A DNA stretch of 32,985 nucleotides from Verrucomicrobiaceae bacterium (GCA_027485995.1 JAIXPW010000108.1:1-32985), one strand, 5' to 3'; shown: positions 16,707-26,605, numbered from the stretch's first letter. Numbers and translations are program-made. Notes: generated by a model not told the origin, from the sequence alone.

Positions 16707-19700
16707 GCGACGGAATCGATCACAGGCTCGGGCTCACGACGGAAGCGGCGGGAAAGCGAGTCGAAGACGAGGTAGATCACCGGCGTGGTGAAGAGCGTCA
16801 GCACCTGGCTGACGAGCAGGCCGCCGACCATCGTCACGCCGAGCGGATGTCGAAGCTCGGAGCCGACGCCTTTCCCGAGCATCAAGGGCAGTGCGCCTAA
16901 CAGAGCCGCAAGTGTGGTCATCAGGATCGGTCGGAAACGCAGCAGGCAGGCCTCGTGGATCGCCTCGCGCGGGCTTGCACCGCGGGTGCGTTCGGCATCG
17001 AGGGCGAAGTCGATCATCATGATCGCGTTCTTCTTCACCAAGCCGATCAGCAGCACGATGCCGATGATCGCCATCACGCCGAGCTGGGTGCCTGTTAGAT
17101 TCAGTGCCAGCAGCGCGCCGACCGTGGCGGACGGCAGCGTGGAAAGGATCGTCACCGGATGGATGAAGCTTTCATAGAGCACACCGAGCACGAGATACAT
17201 CACCACGACGGCGGCGAGGACGAGCCAGAGCTGGTTGGTGAGGGCGCTTTCAAAGGCCACCGCCGTGCCCTGGAACTCCGGCTGCACGCTGGGCGGCAGC
17301 TTCAGCGCGGCGAGATCGGCGCGGACCGAATCGACCGCTTTTCCGAGCGAAACTCCGGGCGCGAGATTGAACGACACCGTGTTGACCGGAAACTGCGACT
17401 GGCGGGCAATGGCGAGTGGCGCGGGCCGCTCGACGATGGAGGCGACGGTGGTCAGCGGAACCGGCGTGCCATCGGAGGCAGACACATAAACATGATCAAA
17501 GGACTCCAGCCCACGCTTGAATTCGGTGCCGTTTTCAATGACCACGCGATACTGGCCGCCCTGGGTGAAGATCGTCGAAACCTGCCGCTGGCCGAAGGCA
17601 TTGTAGAGCGCGGCATCGATGGCGGCGGCGGTGATGCCAAGCCGGCCGGCCGCCTGGCGGTCGATCTCGACACGGGCCTGGAGTCCGCCCTCGACGAGGT
17701 CATCGGCGACATCGGCGATGAGTGGGTTCTGTTGGAGTCGCGCGACGATTTTCGGCACCCACACAGCGAGGTCCTTGCTGTTCACCGAGTCGATCGTCAG
17801 CTGGTACTGCGTTCGGCTGACACGATCGTCGATGCCGAGGTCCTGCACCGGCTGGAGATAAAGGTGCATGCCGGGCACGCGGGCCGCCTGGTCCTGGAGG
17901 CGACGCACCACCTGGGCCGCGCTGGCGTCGCGTTGCGCGAGCGGCTTGAGGTTGATCAACATCCGACCGGAGTTCGGCGTGGTGTTGACGCCATCGACGC
18001 CGATGAAGGAGGAAATGCTTTCGACGGCCGGATCCTTGAGGATCAGCTCGGCCATGGCCTGCTGCTGCTCGCTGACCTTGGCGAAGGAGGCGCTTTCCGC
18101 GGCTTCTGTTAGACCCTGGATCAGCCCGGTGTCCTGGTCGGGGAAAAAGCCTTTCGGGGTCTTCAGGTAAAGCAGGCCGGTGGCGGCGAGGGTGGCGACG
18201 AAGACCAGCAGGGTGACGAACTTGTGGGCGAGCACGACGTTCAGCACGCGCCCGTAGAAGTCGATGACGGCCTGGAACTTTCCGCCGATCCATTTCCCGA
18301 AGCGGCCTTCGTTTTCCGGGTTCACGTGCTTCAGCATCCGCGAGCACATCATCGGGGTGAGGGTCAGTGAAATCACCGCCGAGACGAGGATGGCGATGGC
18401 GAGGGTGATCGAGAACTCACGGAACAGCCGGCCGACCACATCGCCCATGAACAGCAGCGGGATCAGCACGGCGATCAGGGAAACTGTTAGAGAAATGATC
18501 GTGAAGCCGATCTGCTTCGAACCCTTGAGCGCGGCGGTCATCGGCGAATCGCCTTCTTCGATGTAACGCGCGATGTTTTCAATCATCACGATGGCGTCAT
18601 CGACGACGAAGCCGGTGGCGATGGTCAGGGCCATCAGCGTGAGGTTGTTCAGGCTGAAGCCGACGAGGTGCATCACCGCGAAGGTGCCGATCAGCGAGAG
18701 CGGTACGGCGACGGCAGGAATGACCGTGGCGCGCCAGTTGCCGAGGAAGGCAAAGATCACCAGCACGACGAGTCCGATGGCGATCAGCATTTCCACCTGC
18801 ACGTCATGCACCGAGGCGCGGATGGTGGTGGTGCGATCTGTTAGAGGCGTGATGTCCACTCCGCCGGGCAGGCCTTCGCTGAGTTTCGGCAGCAGGGCCT
18901 TCACGCTGTCGGCCACCTCGATGACGTTCGCACCGGGCTGGCGTTGGATCTGGATGACCACGGCGGGGCGTTGGTTTGCCCAGGCGGCGAGCTTTTCATT
19001 TTCGGAACCGGCGACCACATCGGCGACGTCTGACACGCGGATCGGCGAGCCATTTCGCCAGGCCACCACGAGCGTGCGGTAGTCATCGGGGGAAAGCAGT
19101 TGATCGTTGGCATCGAGCGCGCTCGAACGCGTCGGTCCATCGAAGCCGCCCTTCGGCTGGCTGACGTTCGCGGCGACGATCGCGCTGCGGAGGTTCTCGG
19201 TGGTGAGGCCGCGCGAGGCGAGGGCACCGGGGTTGGCGCGGATGCGGATGGCAGGGCGCATGCCACCGCTGAGGGTCACGAGGCCCACGCCGGAGAGCTG
19301 GGAAAGTTTCGGCACCAGGCGCGATTCGGCGAGGTCCTGAACGCGGGTCAGCGGCAGGCTTTCCGAAGACAGGGCCAGGGTGAGGATCGGGGCGTCGGCG
19401 GGGTTGACCTTGTTGTAGACCGGCGGGCTGGGGAGGTCGTTTGGAAGAAGGTTCGAAGCGGCATTGATCGCGGCCTGGACCTGCTGCTCGGCCACGTCGA
19501 GGCTCATGCCGAGATTGAAACGAAGCGTCAGCACCGAGGCGCCGCTACTACTGACGGAGTACATCTGCGCCAGGCCCGGCATCTGGCCGAACTGCCGTTC
19601 GAGCGGCGCGGTGACCGAGGAAATCATCACCTCGGGTCCGGCTCCGGGATAGAGCGTGGTGATCTGGATCGTCGGGTAATCGACCTCCGGCAGCGCGGAA

Positions 19701-19801
19701 ACCGGCAGCAGTCGATACGCGAAAAGTCCCGCGAGCATGAGGGCGACCATGATCAGCGTGGTCGCCACCGGTCGCTCGATGAACAGCCGGGAGGGATTCA
19801 T
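16703..19801 (-). CDS. RND multidrug efflux permease, MdtB-like (first of pair)
   Basis: The protein has 1032 residues. It starts [20 protein letters not shown] and has the RND order of TM1, porter domain, TM2-7, second porter domain, TM8-12. The proton-relay Asp401-Asp402 lie in [14 protein letters not shown] and the matching Lys in [22 protein letters not shown]. The [18 protein letters not shown] block in the first porter region is typical of the MdtB/MdtC group. ATG 19801 overlaps the TGA of the adaptor gene (ATGA at 19798-19801). The inner-membrane pump drives drugs or similar amphipathic compounds out through the adaptor and channel of the same operon. Four CTGTTAGA octamers (17092, 18105, 18484, 18838) and one CTAACAG (16897) lie inside it, the densest run in the window. 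Confidence 0.95.
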   Translation of the reverse strand: MNPSRLFIERPVATTLIMVALMLAGLFAYRLLPVSALPEVDYPTIQITTLYPGAGPEVMISSVTAPLERQFGQMPGLAQMYSVSSSGASVLTLRFNLGMSLDVAEQQVQAAINAASNLLPNDLPSPPVYNKVNPADAPILTLALSSESLPLTRVQDLAESRLVPKLSQLSGVGLVTLSGGMRPAIRIRANPGALASRGLTTENLRSAIVAANVSQPKGGFDGPTRSSALDANDQLLSPDDYRTLVVAWRNGSPIRVSDVADVVAGSENEKLAAWANQRPAVVIQIQRQPGANVIEVADSVKALLPKLSEGLPGGVDITPLTDRTTTIRASVHDVQVEMLIAIGLVVLVIFAFLGNWRATVIPAVAVPLSLIGTFAVMHLVGFSLNNLTLMALTIATGFVVDDAIVMIENIARYIEEGDSPMTAALKGSKQIGFTIISLTVSLIAVLIPLLFMGDVVGRLFREFSITLAIAILVSAVISLTLTPMMCSRMLKHVNPENEGRFGKWIGGKFQAVIDFYGRVLNVVLAHKFVTLLVFVATLAATGLLYLKTPKGFFPDQDTGLIQGLTEAAESASFAKVSEQQQAMAELILKDPAVESISSFIGVDGVNTTPNSGRMLINLKPLAQRDASAAQVVRRLQDQAARVPGMHLYLQPVQDLGIDDRVSRTQYQLTIDSVNSKDLAVWVPKIVARLQQNPLIADVADDLVEGGLQARVEIDRQAAGRLGITAAAIDAALYNAFGQRQVSTIFTQGGQYRVVIENGTEFKRGLESFDHVYVSASDGTPVPLTTVASIVERPAPLAIARQSQFPVNTVSFNLAPGVSLGKAVDSVRADLAALKLPPSVQPEFQGTAVAFESALTNQLWLVLAAVVVMYLVLGVLYESFIHPVTILSTLPSATVGALLALNLTGTQLGVMAIIGIVLLIGLVKKNAIMMIDFALDAERTRGASPREAIHEACLLRFRPILMTTLAALLGALPLMLGKGVGSELRHPLGVTMVGGLLVSQVLTLFTTPVIYLVFDSLSRRFRREPEPVIDSVA

Positions 19802-21015
19802 TTCTCCTTCCGTGGGGGCTTGCCGCTCGGCGCGGCGGGTTCGGTCTCGGGCTGGACGATTTCAATCTTCGCGCCATCGCGCAGGCGGTCGGTGCCGGCG
19901 GTGATGACCTGGTCGCCGGGCTGGAGGCCGTTGATCACGCGGGTCAGTTCACGGAAGGTCGGTCCTACCTCGATCTTGCGGAAGGTCACGCTGCCATCGG
20001 GATTGGCGACGTAAACGAAGCGGCCGCGCGAGCTTTCCTGGACGGCGGAGGCGGGCACGACGCAGGATTTCGGCGAGACCGAAACGCGGAGCCGGACGTT
20101 GACGAACTGGTTGGGAAACAGCGTGCCCTCGGGATTGGGAAACTCGGCCTTCAATCTCAGTGTGCCGGAGGCGGTGTTGATCTGGTTGTCGCTGGTCAGC
20201 AGTCGACCCTTTGCCACAACGGTCTTCTGATCGGCTGCGAGGGCCTCGACGGGCACCGGCGTCTTCGCGTTGAGATTGACGATCAGTGCGGGCACCAGTT
20301 CCTGCGGTACGGAAAACATCAGCCCCATCGGGTCCATGCGGGTGATGGTCACCAACCCGGCCGCATCCGAGGCGCGGATCTGGTTTCCGGGGTCGACCTG
20401 TCGCAGCCCGACCCGACCTGTTAGAGGCGCGGTGACCCGGGTGAACTCCAGCTTCAGCTTTGCCGCCGCGATCGTGGCGGCATCGGCGGCGACGGCGGCC
20501 TCGTATTGGGCGACCAGCGAGGCCTGGGCATCGACCTGCTGTTTTGCGATCGAGTCCTGCTTGAGGAGGGTTTCGTAGCGGTTGAGATCAGCCCGGGCAT
20601 TTTGCAACAACGCCTGATCCCGCGCTTCCTGTCCGGTCGCCTGATCGAGCTCGACCTGATACGGCCGGGGGTCGATTTCCGCCAGCAGGTCACCTTCCTT
20701 CACAGTGCTGCCTTCGGTGAAGATCACCTTCATCAACTGCCCATCGACCCGGCTGCGGACGGTCACCACGTCGAGCGGGGTGAAGGTGCCGGAAACCGTG
20801 GACCACTCCTCGAAATCCATTTCCCGGACCTCGGCGACGGAGACCGCCGTGGGGCCCATTGCGCCGCGCGGCACCGGTCCGGTGGTCGCAGCCATGCTGC
20901 CGGCACCGCTTTGAAACCATTTCCATCCGCCGTAACCTGCTGCCAGCAAGACGATTGTCCAGATGACCGGTTTCATGAAGGAGGGGCGATTGGCTGGAAA
21001 TTCAGGTTCGGACAT
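19798..21015 (-). CDS. RND efflux periplasmic adaptor (membrane fusion protein), MdtA-like
   Basis: The protein has 405 residues from ATG 21015 ([16 protein letters not shown]). A single membrane anchor lies at residues 16-34. The order that follows is that of an HlyD/AcrA adaptor: beta-strand [38 protein letters not shown] (lipoyl half), a coiled-coil hairpin with Gln/Ala-rich helices ([34 protein letters not shown]), the second lipoyl half [19 protein letters not shown], and the beta-barrel and membrane-proximal domains ending [11 protein letters not shown]. It is the first gene of the four-gene efflux operon. A longer open frame continues upstream across the divergent gene but has no coding support. 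A CTGTTAGA octamer lies at 20418-20425 (Leu-Thr in APLTGRV). Confidence 0.93.
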   Translation of the reverse strand: MSEPEFPANRPSFMKPVIWTIVLLAAGYGGWKWFQSGAGSMAATTGPVPRGAMGPTAVSVAEVREMDFEEWSTVSGTFTPLDVVTVRSRVDGQLMKVIFTEGSTVKEGDLLAEIDPRPYQVELDQATGQEARDQALLQNARADLNRYETLLKQDSIAKQQVDAQASLVAQYEAAVAADAATIAAAKLKLEFTRVTAPLTGRVGLRQVDPGNQIRASDAAGLVTITRMDPMGLMFSVPQELVPALIVNLNAKTPVPVEALAADQKTVVAKGRLLTSDNQINTASGTLRLKAEFPNPEGTLFPNQFVNVRLRVSVSPKSCVVPASAVQESSRGRFVYVANPDGSVTFRKIEVGPTFRELTRVINGLQPGDQVITAGTDRLRDGAKIEIVQPETEPAAPSGKPPRKEK

Positions 21016-21108
21016 GCGGGCTCCCCAACTAAGGCAGGATCGAAGCCTACCGCAAATCCGGAGTTGCCCGCACTTGCACACCCGCCGGACGCCCGCGACA
21101 CTGCGGGC
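21016..21108. promoter_or_regulatory. Divergent region between the efflux operon and lepB
   Basis: Ninety-three bases separate the efflux adaptor start (minus) and the signal peptidase start (plus), so promoters of both must lie here. GCGGGC and GCCCGC words occur at both ends, but no clear promoter or operator was recognised. No regulator gene is adjacent to the pump. Confidence 0.4.
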
Positions 21109-22347
21109 ATGTTCACGCCGAAGTGGAAGAAAGAGGCACTGCTCCTGGTCAAGGGGGCGCGCAAGTTCGTCAACTACAAGCGCGACCTGCTGAAGCCGGA
21201 TCGCATCGCCGAAATCGAGTCCCGTCGTGATGACTTGCTGGCCGCCATCAAGTCGGGTGATCGCAAGAAGGTGGACGAGGCCTCGAGGCAGATCCGCGCG
21301 ACCTGTGAGAACTCGCTGCGTTCGGAAAAGCCGCCGGGTTGGTTCGAGGAGAACGTCGAGGTCATGTTTGTGGCCATCGTCATCGCCCTCGGGCTCCGCA
21401 CCTACGTGCTGCAGCCGTTCCGCATTCCGACCGGTTCGATGCAGCCGACCCTGAACGGCATCATCGGCACCCCGCTGGCGGAAAAGGACTGGCCGTCGCT
21501 TCCGGTCCGCCTGACGGAAATGGCAACGCGTGGCCGAAGCTACGTGAAGGTGGTGAACGATAAGGACCGTCCGATGTTGCTCGGTCGGGATATTGAAGGC
21601 AATCTCCTGACTGATCTTCGCGAGCTCATGTGGTTGAAGTATTTCAGCCGCTCGGAACTCCGCTTCGCAGACCAAAGCACCCTCAGGCTGCCGGCCCCCC
21701 CGAGCCAGATCAAGGAACTGGGTTTCGGCAAGGCACTGGAGATCGCCTACAAGAACGGCGGAGTTCTTCCTGCTGGCACCGTAATCTGCGAAGGCATGAT
21801 CGACGCTGGCGACCTCGTCCTGGTGGACCGCATTTCCTATCACTTCCGTCGTCCGATCCGTGGCGAGGTCTGGGTTTTCGACACACGCGGCATCCAGGGC
21901 ACAAAAGGCAACGCCCCGAAGGGCAAGGGCGACAAGATCGCCGATCAGGAGGACGGTACACACTACATCAAGCGCCTCGGCGCCGTGCCCGGTGACACGC
22001 TGGCGATTTCACCTCCCAACATCCTCATCAATGGCAAGGTCGCCCGCGAACCGGGATTCGAGAAAGTTTACGGGCTCCCCCTTCATGGCCAGCCGGGTGA
22101 GGTCGGCTACTCCTTCGCCAATCCACGCGGTTCGGGCTATCCTCCTTTGCTGGTGAAGCCCGGCGATTCCATCACCCTGAAATCCGTCGCGCCTCCCGGC
22201 ATGCGCGAGTACGCCGCACTCGGCGACAACAGCGGCAACTCGCTCGACTCCCGCTACTGGGGCTCCGTCAAGGAATTCAACGTCGTCGGCCCCGCGCTCT
22301 TCTCCCTATGGCCAATCAAGACCGGCCACTGGGGCTTCATCCGCTGA
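21109..22347 (+). CDS. lepB: Signal peptidase I
   Basis: The protein has 412 residues. A membrane segment (VMFVAIVIALGLRTYVLQPF, about 85-104) is followed by the active-site box RIPTGSMQPTL with the nucleophile Ser110. The general-base Lys288 is in YIKRLGAVPGDTL, and box E is GDNSGNSLDSRYWG near 372-385. It removes signal peptides from exported proteins at the membrane. It is longer than the usual 250-330 residues because about 100 extra residues (120-230, including LTEMATRGRSYVKVVNDKD and LMWLKYFSRSELRF) separate the nucleophile from the next conserved block, and there is an 80-residue N-terminal extension rich in charged helices. Enlarged forms of this sort are seen in Bacteroidota and PVC bacteria. 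The next gene starts 8 nt after the stop, so the two are co-transcribed. Confidence 0.93.
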   Translation: MFTPKWKKEALLLVKGARKFVNYKRDLLKPDRIAEIESRRDDLLAAIKSGDRKKVDEASRQIRATCENSLRSEKPPGWFEENVEVMFVAIVIALGLRTYVLQPFRIPTGSMQPTLNGIIGTPLAEKDWPSLPVRLTEMATRGRSYVKVVNDKDRPMLLGRDIEGNLLTDLRELMWLKYFSRSELRFADQSTLRLPAPPSQIKELGFGKALEIAYKNGGVLPAGTVICEGMIDAGDLVLVDRISYHFRRPIRGEVWVFDTRGIQGTKGNAPKGKGDKIADQEDGTHYIKRLGAVPGDTLAISPPNILINGKVAREPGFEKVYGLPLHGQPGEVGYSFANPRGSGYPPLLVKPGDSITLKSVAPPGMREYAALGDNSGNSLDSRYWGSVKEFNVVGPALFSLWPIKTGHWGFIR

Positions 22348-22355
22348 TTGCCTCG

Positions 22356-23198
22356 ATGTCCGTTGCTTCCGAGATCACGCGCAAGGCGAAGTCGAACCTC
22401 GCCTTCGCCCTCAGCATCCTGCCGAAGGAGCGGCGGGAGGACATGGTCGTGTTCTATGCCTTCTGCCGGGTGATCGATGATCTCGCCGATGATCTCGACG
22501 TCCCCGCCGAGAAACGCGCAGCCTCCCTTTCGGCCTGGAAACTGGGTCTCGAAGGTGGATTTGCTGCACCGGATGAGTTCCAGCGCGAGGTCGTCGAGCT
22601 CCGCGACAAGCGCGCCATCCCCACCGAACTCCTCACCGCCATCATCGAAGGCTGCATGATGGACCTTCATCCGCAGCGCTTCGGCACCTGGGAGGAGCTT
22701 TCCGGATACACCTGGAAAGTCGCCTGCGCGGTCGGCCTCGTGTCCGTCCGGCTCTTCGGCTGCAAGCATCCGGATTCGGAAAAGTATGCCGTCGCCCTCG
22801 GCCACGCGCTCCAACTCACCAACATCCTCCGCGACGTCGGCGAGGACCTTTCCAACAGCGTCCGCATTTACCTGCCGCTGGCCGATCTGGGCCGTTTCCA
22901 ATACACCGAGCGTGACCTCATCGGTCGGGTGCACGACGGTCGCTTTATGGCGATGATGGCCTATCAGGCCGGGCGCGCCGAGGCCTTCTATCAGGAGGCG
23001 GAATCCTTGCTGCCTGCGAGCGATCGCGCCGCGCTCACCCCGGCGATCATCATGGCCGATACCTACCGCACCCTGCTGCAGCGGATGAAGGCGGACGGAT
23101 TCCGGGTCTTCGATCGGCGTTACAGTCTTTCCAAAGCGAGGAAACTTGCCATTCTCTCGAAGCACCTGATCGCGCGGAAACGCTCCGCCCGTGAATAA
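22356..23198 (+). CDS. Squalene/phytoene synthase family protein
   Basis: The protein has 280 residues. Both Asp-rich metal-binding motifs of the head-to-head prenyl synthases are present: DDLADD at 41-46 (after FYAFCRVI) and NILRDVGED at 156-164. The chain is all-helical and close to the usual length. These enzymes join two prenyl diphosphates to give squalene or phytoene, or hydroxysqualene in the HpnC/HpnD branch. No desaturase, cyclase or other hpn gene lies in the window, so hopanoid or carotenoid supply is possible but cannot be decided. I chose ATG 22356 (MSVASEITRKAKSNLAFALSIL); ATG 22308 would overlap the end of lepB by 40 nt and adds no conserved residues. It is likely the second gene of the lepB transcript. 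Confidence 0.88.
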   Translation: MSVASEITRKAKSNLAFALSILPKERREDMVVFYAFCRVIDDLADDLDVPAEKRAASLSAWKLGLEGGFAAPDEFQREVVELRDKRAIPTELLTAIIEGCMMDLHPQRFGTWEELSGYTWKVACAVGLVSVRLFGCKHPDSEKYAVALGHALQLTNILRDVGEDLSNSVRIYLPLADLGRFQYTERDLIGRVHDGRFMAMMAYQAGRAEAFYQEAESLLPASDRAALTPAIIMADTYRTLLQRMKADGFRVFDRRYSLSKARKLAILSKHLIARKRSARE

Positions 23199-23219
23199 AC
23201 CCCGCACCTCCCACGTTCC

Positions 23220-23666
23220 ATGCGCACCATGAACCGCCTTCTTTCCGCCGCCTCGATCGTCCTTGGCAGCCTCGTGCTCTCCTCCTGCTTTCCTCACGAT
23301 CCACGGATTGATGGCCCCGGCCCATACGGCCCCTATGGCCAGGTTCAGCCGCCAGCAAACCAGGACTTCGGCCCCTACGGAAACAATCCTCCACCCGTCG
23401 ATGCCTACGGAAATCCAGTTCAGCCAGACCCGCGACAAGGCATCCAGGACCCCAACGTCCCCCAGCCGCCTGTGACACCGCCTGTGACACCGTCAGTGCC
23501 CCCTTCGCCCACGCCGCCTGCGCAGTATCCCGTCGCCCAGAAGACCAAGAACCCCAACGAGGTCATCAGCCCTTATCCGCCCTACAACGTCATCGACGTC
23601 TCCGGCTTCAAGAGCGGCCAGAAGGCAAAGGACCCTTCGAACAAGAAGATCTTCGTGGTGCCGTGA
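23220..23666 (+). CDS. Pro-rich putative lipoprotein
   Basis: The protein has 148 residues. The signal peptide ends in a lipobox VLSSC with Cys23 as the lipidated residue. The mature part is low in complexity: GPYGPYG and YGNPVQP words (Gly/Tyr/Pro/Asn), then a Pro/Val/Thr stretch with the repeated PPVTP, and a short conserved-looking end (YPPYNVIDVSGFKSGQKAKDPSNKKIFVVP). That last segment resembles an end-motif of small lipoproteins from Verrucomicrobia, but I cannot name a family. It lies 21 nt after the prenyl synthase and may belong to the same transcript. ATG 23229 is an alternative start that keeps the lipobox. Confidence 0.7.
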   Translation: MRTMNRLLSAASIVLGSLVLSSCFPHDPRIDGPGPYGPYGQVQPPANQDFGPYGNNPPPVDAYGNPVQPDPRQGIQDPNVPQPPVTPPVTPSVPPSPTPPAQYPVAQKTKNPNEVISPYPPYNVIDVSGFKSGQKAKDPSNKKIFVVP

Positions 23667-23729
23667 AGGCCTGACGTGCGAGACCTTACTTGAGATAACT
23701 CAAGGCTTCCCAAGTCCCAGCGACTTGTC

Positions 23730-24107
23730 ATGTCTCGAATCATGCCGAATGGGAATGCCGCGCGGTGGTTGATCTTGGTCAACGCCTCACTGCTGGTTCT
23801 CGTGTTCTGGGCCGGGCGGGCCACGTCACCGGGACGCTCATCGGCAGAGGAAACGGCTCCCCGGCGCACCCGGTCGTTGGAACGATCGGCCTCGCGTGAA
23901 TCCACCATGAAGTCCGGTCCAGGAGTTTCCAGATCTCCGGAAAAGTCTTCGCCTGCCCTGCCTGACTGCCATTCTTCATCCGATGCCGCTCGTTCCCAAC
24001 TCCACCTATCAGGCACCCCTCTGGCTGCCGGGCGGGCACTTGCAAACCATCGTGCCCGCTCTGGCGAGAAAAGCTCCGCATGTCACGAAATGGAAGGAAC
24101 GGCTTGA
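23730..24107 (+). CDS. Possible small single-pass membrane protein (doubtful)
   Basis: An open frame of 125 codons begins MSRIMPNGNAARWLILVNASLLVLVFWAG, a believable membrane anchor, and continues into an Arg/Ser-rich tail. The last 125 nt overlap the start of the YheT-like gene in another frame, which is unusual for a real gene pair, so the tail may be out-of-frame reading after a frameshift or the whole frame may be chance. It is included because the stretch 23667-23982 is otherwise empty and the N-terminal hydrophobic segment is coherent. No family recognised. Confidence 0.25.
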   Translation: MSRIMPNGNAARWLILVNASLLVLVFWAGRATSPGRSSAEETAPRRTRSLERSASRESTMKSGPGVSRSPEKSSPALPDCHSSSDAARSQLHLSGTPLAAGRALANHRARSGEKSSACHEMEGTA

Positions 24108-24948
24108 GCTGGCCGATGGCGATTTCCTCGATCTGGAGTGGTTCAACGAAGGCCGCTCCAGACTCGCCGTCCTCTCCCACGGACTCGAGGCCAATGCCGG
24201 GGCCTCCTACATCCAGGCCATGGCCGCCGCGCTGATCCGTCGTGGCTGGGACGTGCTGGCCTGGAACTACCGCGGCTGCAGCGGGGAAATGAACCGCCTG
24301 CCACGCTTCTATCACAGCGGGGCCAGCGACGATCTGCATGCCGTGGTCGAACACGCCCTCGTCACCCATCCCGCGACCGAACTCGACCTGATCGGCTACA
24401 GCCTCGGCGGCAACATGACGCTGAAGTATCTAGGCGAGCGCGACAACCATTCCCCACGCCTGCATCGCGCCGTGACCTTCTCCGTGCCCTGCGATCTCGC
24501 GTGCTCCTCGAAGACCCTCGGCACTCCTTTCAACCGCTCGGTTTACATGAAGCGCTTCATCGACTCCCTCGCCGGAAAGATCCGCGCCAAGCAGCCGAGG
24601 TTCCCCGACCTGCTCGATCCCAGCGGACTGAAAGGCGTCCGCACCTTCCGGCAGTTCGACGATCGCTACACCGCTCCGCTCCATGGCTTCCGCGATGCCG
24701 AGGACTACTGGGCACGTAGTGGTTCGAAGCAGTTCCTCTCCCGCATCCGCATCCCGGCCCTGCTTGTCAACTCCGCCAACGATCCCTTCCTCGGCCCCGG
24801 CTGCTTTCCCCGCGAAGAGGCCGAGGCCAGCGAGCACTTCCATCTCGAAATCCCCGCCACCGGCGGACATGTCGGCTTTCCGGGAGGCAACTGGATGGAA
24901 GCACGGGCGATCAGGTTCCTCGACTCCGGTTCAACAGGAGTCCGCTAA
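23983..24948 (+). CDS. YheT-type alpha/beta hydrolase
   Basis: The protein has 321 residues. It matches the YheT/AB-hydrolase group: PLWLPGGHLQTIVPAL at the N-terminus, LSHGLEANAGASY for the oxyanion region, NYRGCSGE, and the nucleophile elbow GYSLGGN around Ser146. The acid and His lie in LLVNSANDPFLGP and ATGGHVGF. The family is cytoplasmic and its natural substrates are poorly known, with esters of fatty acids or lipids the usual guess. There is no signal peptide. The gene is followed within 8 nt by the heptad repeat array and faces the minus-strand gene at 25102. Confidence 0.88.
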   Translation: MPLVPNSTYQAPLWLPGGHLQTIVPALARKAPHVTKWKERLELADGDFLDLEWFNEGRSRLAVLSHGLEANAGASYIQAMAAALIRRGWDVLAWNYRGCSGEMNRLPRFYHSGASDDLHAVVEHALVTHPATELDLIGYSLGGNMTLKYLGERDNHSPRLHRAVTFSVPCDLACSSKTLGTPFNRSVYMKRFIDSLAGKIRAKQPRFPDLLDPSGLKGVRTFRQFDDRYTAPLHGFRDAEDYWARSGSKQFLSRIRIPALLVNSANDPFLGPGCFPREEAEASEHFHLEIPATGGHVGFPGGNWMEARAIRFLDSGSTGVR

Positions 24949-24956
24949 GTGTCGGG

Positions 24957-25101
<145 letters not shown>

Positions 25102-25103
<2 letters not shown>

Positions 25104-26496
25104 ACTTCCTCTTCTTCTGGACCTTTGGCGGCGGTGCAGGCTTCACCCGCTTCGCGAATTCCGTGGCGGCCCACCCTTTTGCGAGGATCTTGTTCTTCTG
25201 CGGAGCGAGCACGAGGCGCTTCTGGATGGTGTCCTGCTTGTAGGCCACAAGAGCCTCGGTGGCGGGGAGATAGAGGTAGGGATTCGTGGAGGTCTCCACG
25301 GCCTTGAAGAGCGGTTCGATGTAGGCGTCCTTTAGATCCTTCGAGGCAAGGCCGACGAAGTAGCTGTAGCGGATCAGCTGGCATTTTCCGAGTTCAGTGG
25401 CGATGAATCCTTGAACGTATCCGGGATCCTTGGGCAACATCAGTGCGATCATGGCGGACACCACTTCCGTTGGGACGTCCGAGGTCAGATGATCGAGAGT
25501 CTGACGGGTGAGTTTGAGTGCATGTGCCTCATCCAATGCGAGGAGTCGGCGAAAGTTTGCCGGATTGATCCGCCCGGATTCTCCCCAGAATCGCCATTTC
25601 AGTTCGTCGTAAACGGGCTCCTCGCTTGCACTGATGGCTGTGAAGATGAAGTCGAGGTGATAGCTCCTCAGAGGAATCTCCTGTTCGGTTCCATTCAACA
25701 CCCGCTCGAAAAGCGCGGCGCTTTCGCGATTCCGATAGGCTGCGGCCGCATTGTCAAACTCACGCTGAGTGGTGGACCAGGTGGTCTCCGCCAACAAGGC
25801 AGTTTGAGCCTCCTGCAGGACCTTGAAGAACTCCGGCTGCGGATTCTCGGCAATGCATTGAAAGCATTCCAACGGATGCGTCTTCGCCGCCGCGATGATG
25901 AGGGGCTTGTCCTGGTCCTGCCTGAACTTCGCCACCGCCAGCAGGGAGGATCCATTTCCTGCGGCGGCCATGGTGCGCAGGCGTGGCAGGTAGGACTCGG
26001 GAATCAACCGGCTTCGGATCAGCTGGGTGGTGGCTTCGAGCTTGTTGTCGGTGGTGAGCAGGTAGTCCACCACCAGCAACTGGTGCTCGGATGAAAGAGT
26101 ATCGAACAGGGACTGATGGTAGAGATCACCAATCTTCATCCGATAGCCGATGCAGCCATTGCGGTAGTCGAACTCGCCCTCGTCCTTCAACTTTTCCAAC
26201 AGGAGTTCGAAAAAGTCTTCGGATGGAAAGCGTTGCTTCAGGGCCAGGCCGGCGCTGGCCCGCAGGTTGATGTTTTCATCCCGAGCGAACGCCAGGAGTT
26301 GATCGCGAGAGGCCTTTTGGGCGACAACATCGAATGCGGCCTCAACGGTCGTCTTGACGTCTCCAGTACCGACGAACGTCGCTTCGCGAATGGTTCCAAG
26401 AGCTTGGTCAAACGAGGGCTCTTTCGCGTCGGATCGCGGGCAGCTTAAAACGCCTGCCAGGATCAGAGGCACCAATCGCCACGTGTGGGTTCTCAT
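25102..26496 (-). CDS. Exported helical-repeat protein of unknown function
   Basis: The protein has 464 residues. It starts with a signal peptide (MRTHTWRLVPLILAGVLSCPRSDA); a Cys at 19 could be a lipobox-like site but the -3 to -1 residues are not ideal. The remainder is built of short helix pairs, for example ASRDQLLAFARDENINLRASAGLALKQRFPSEDFFELLLEKL near the front, reminiscent of HEAT-type repeats. A middle part is Cys/Glu/Gln-containing (THPLECFQCIAENPQPEFFKVLQEAQ), and the end is a basic tail (PPPKVQKKRK). No catalytic motif was recognised. The Lys-rich end is like that of the sulfatase at the left edge. It is transcribed away from the terminator at 26606 and has about 110 nt upstream that could hold its promoter. 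The stop codon falls inside the last heptad of the adjacent repeat array. Confidence 0.7.
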
Positions 26497-26605
26497 GAGT
26501 CGTGCAGGGTCTTGTTGAAAGCCGAAATCTGGAGCGACTCTCTAGCACCCCAAGATCGGGATTTGGAGTTCTTTTCGCCGGATAATCTGACTTCAAGGAA
26601 GCAAA

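Larger units (their letters stand above)
2645..20425 (+). repeat. Recurrent polar word CTGTTAG(A), dispersed
   Basis: Exact CTGTTAGA on the plus strand starts at 4025, 9722, 11512, 12425, 14672, 17092, 18105, 18484, 18838 and 20418. CTAACAG (the complement) starts at 2645, 15236 and 16897, followed outside by other bases. Near-copies TTGTTAGA start at 5577 and 16073, and TTGTTAGG at 11964. In coding copies the minus-strand codons are mostly CTA-ACA (Leu-Thr), but at 16073 the frame is different and at 15236 and 16897 the codon is TTA, so no single codon pair explains it. By a rough base-composition estimate about two heptamers on both strands would be expected in the window; thirteen are seen. 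None lies between 20426 and 32985. Role unknown. Confidence 0.7.

Noticed and set aside
14672..18844. The recurrent CTAACA words explained simply as a Leu-Thr codon-pair preference
   Set aside because: Many Leu-Thr pairs in the same genes use CTG-ACC, CTC-ACC or CTG-ACG, and the word also occurs in another frame (16073), as a TTA codon (15236, 16897) and between genes (9722).
19798..21963. A longer adaptor protein starting near 21963
   Set aside because: The extra N-terminal part is antisense to lepB, has no domain, and a good start with a membrane anchor exists at 21015.
22254..23438. A 394-codon minus-strand frame opposite the prenyl synthase
   Set aside because: It mirrors the synthase reading frame, whose two Asp-rich motifs prove the plus strand is coding.
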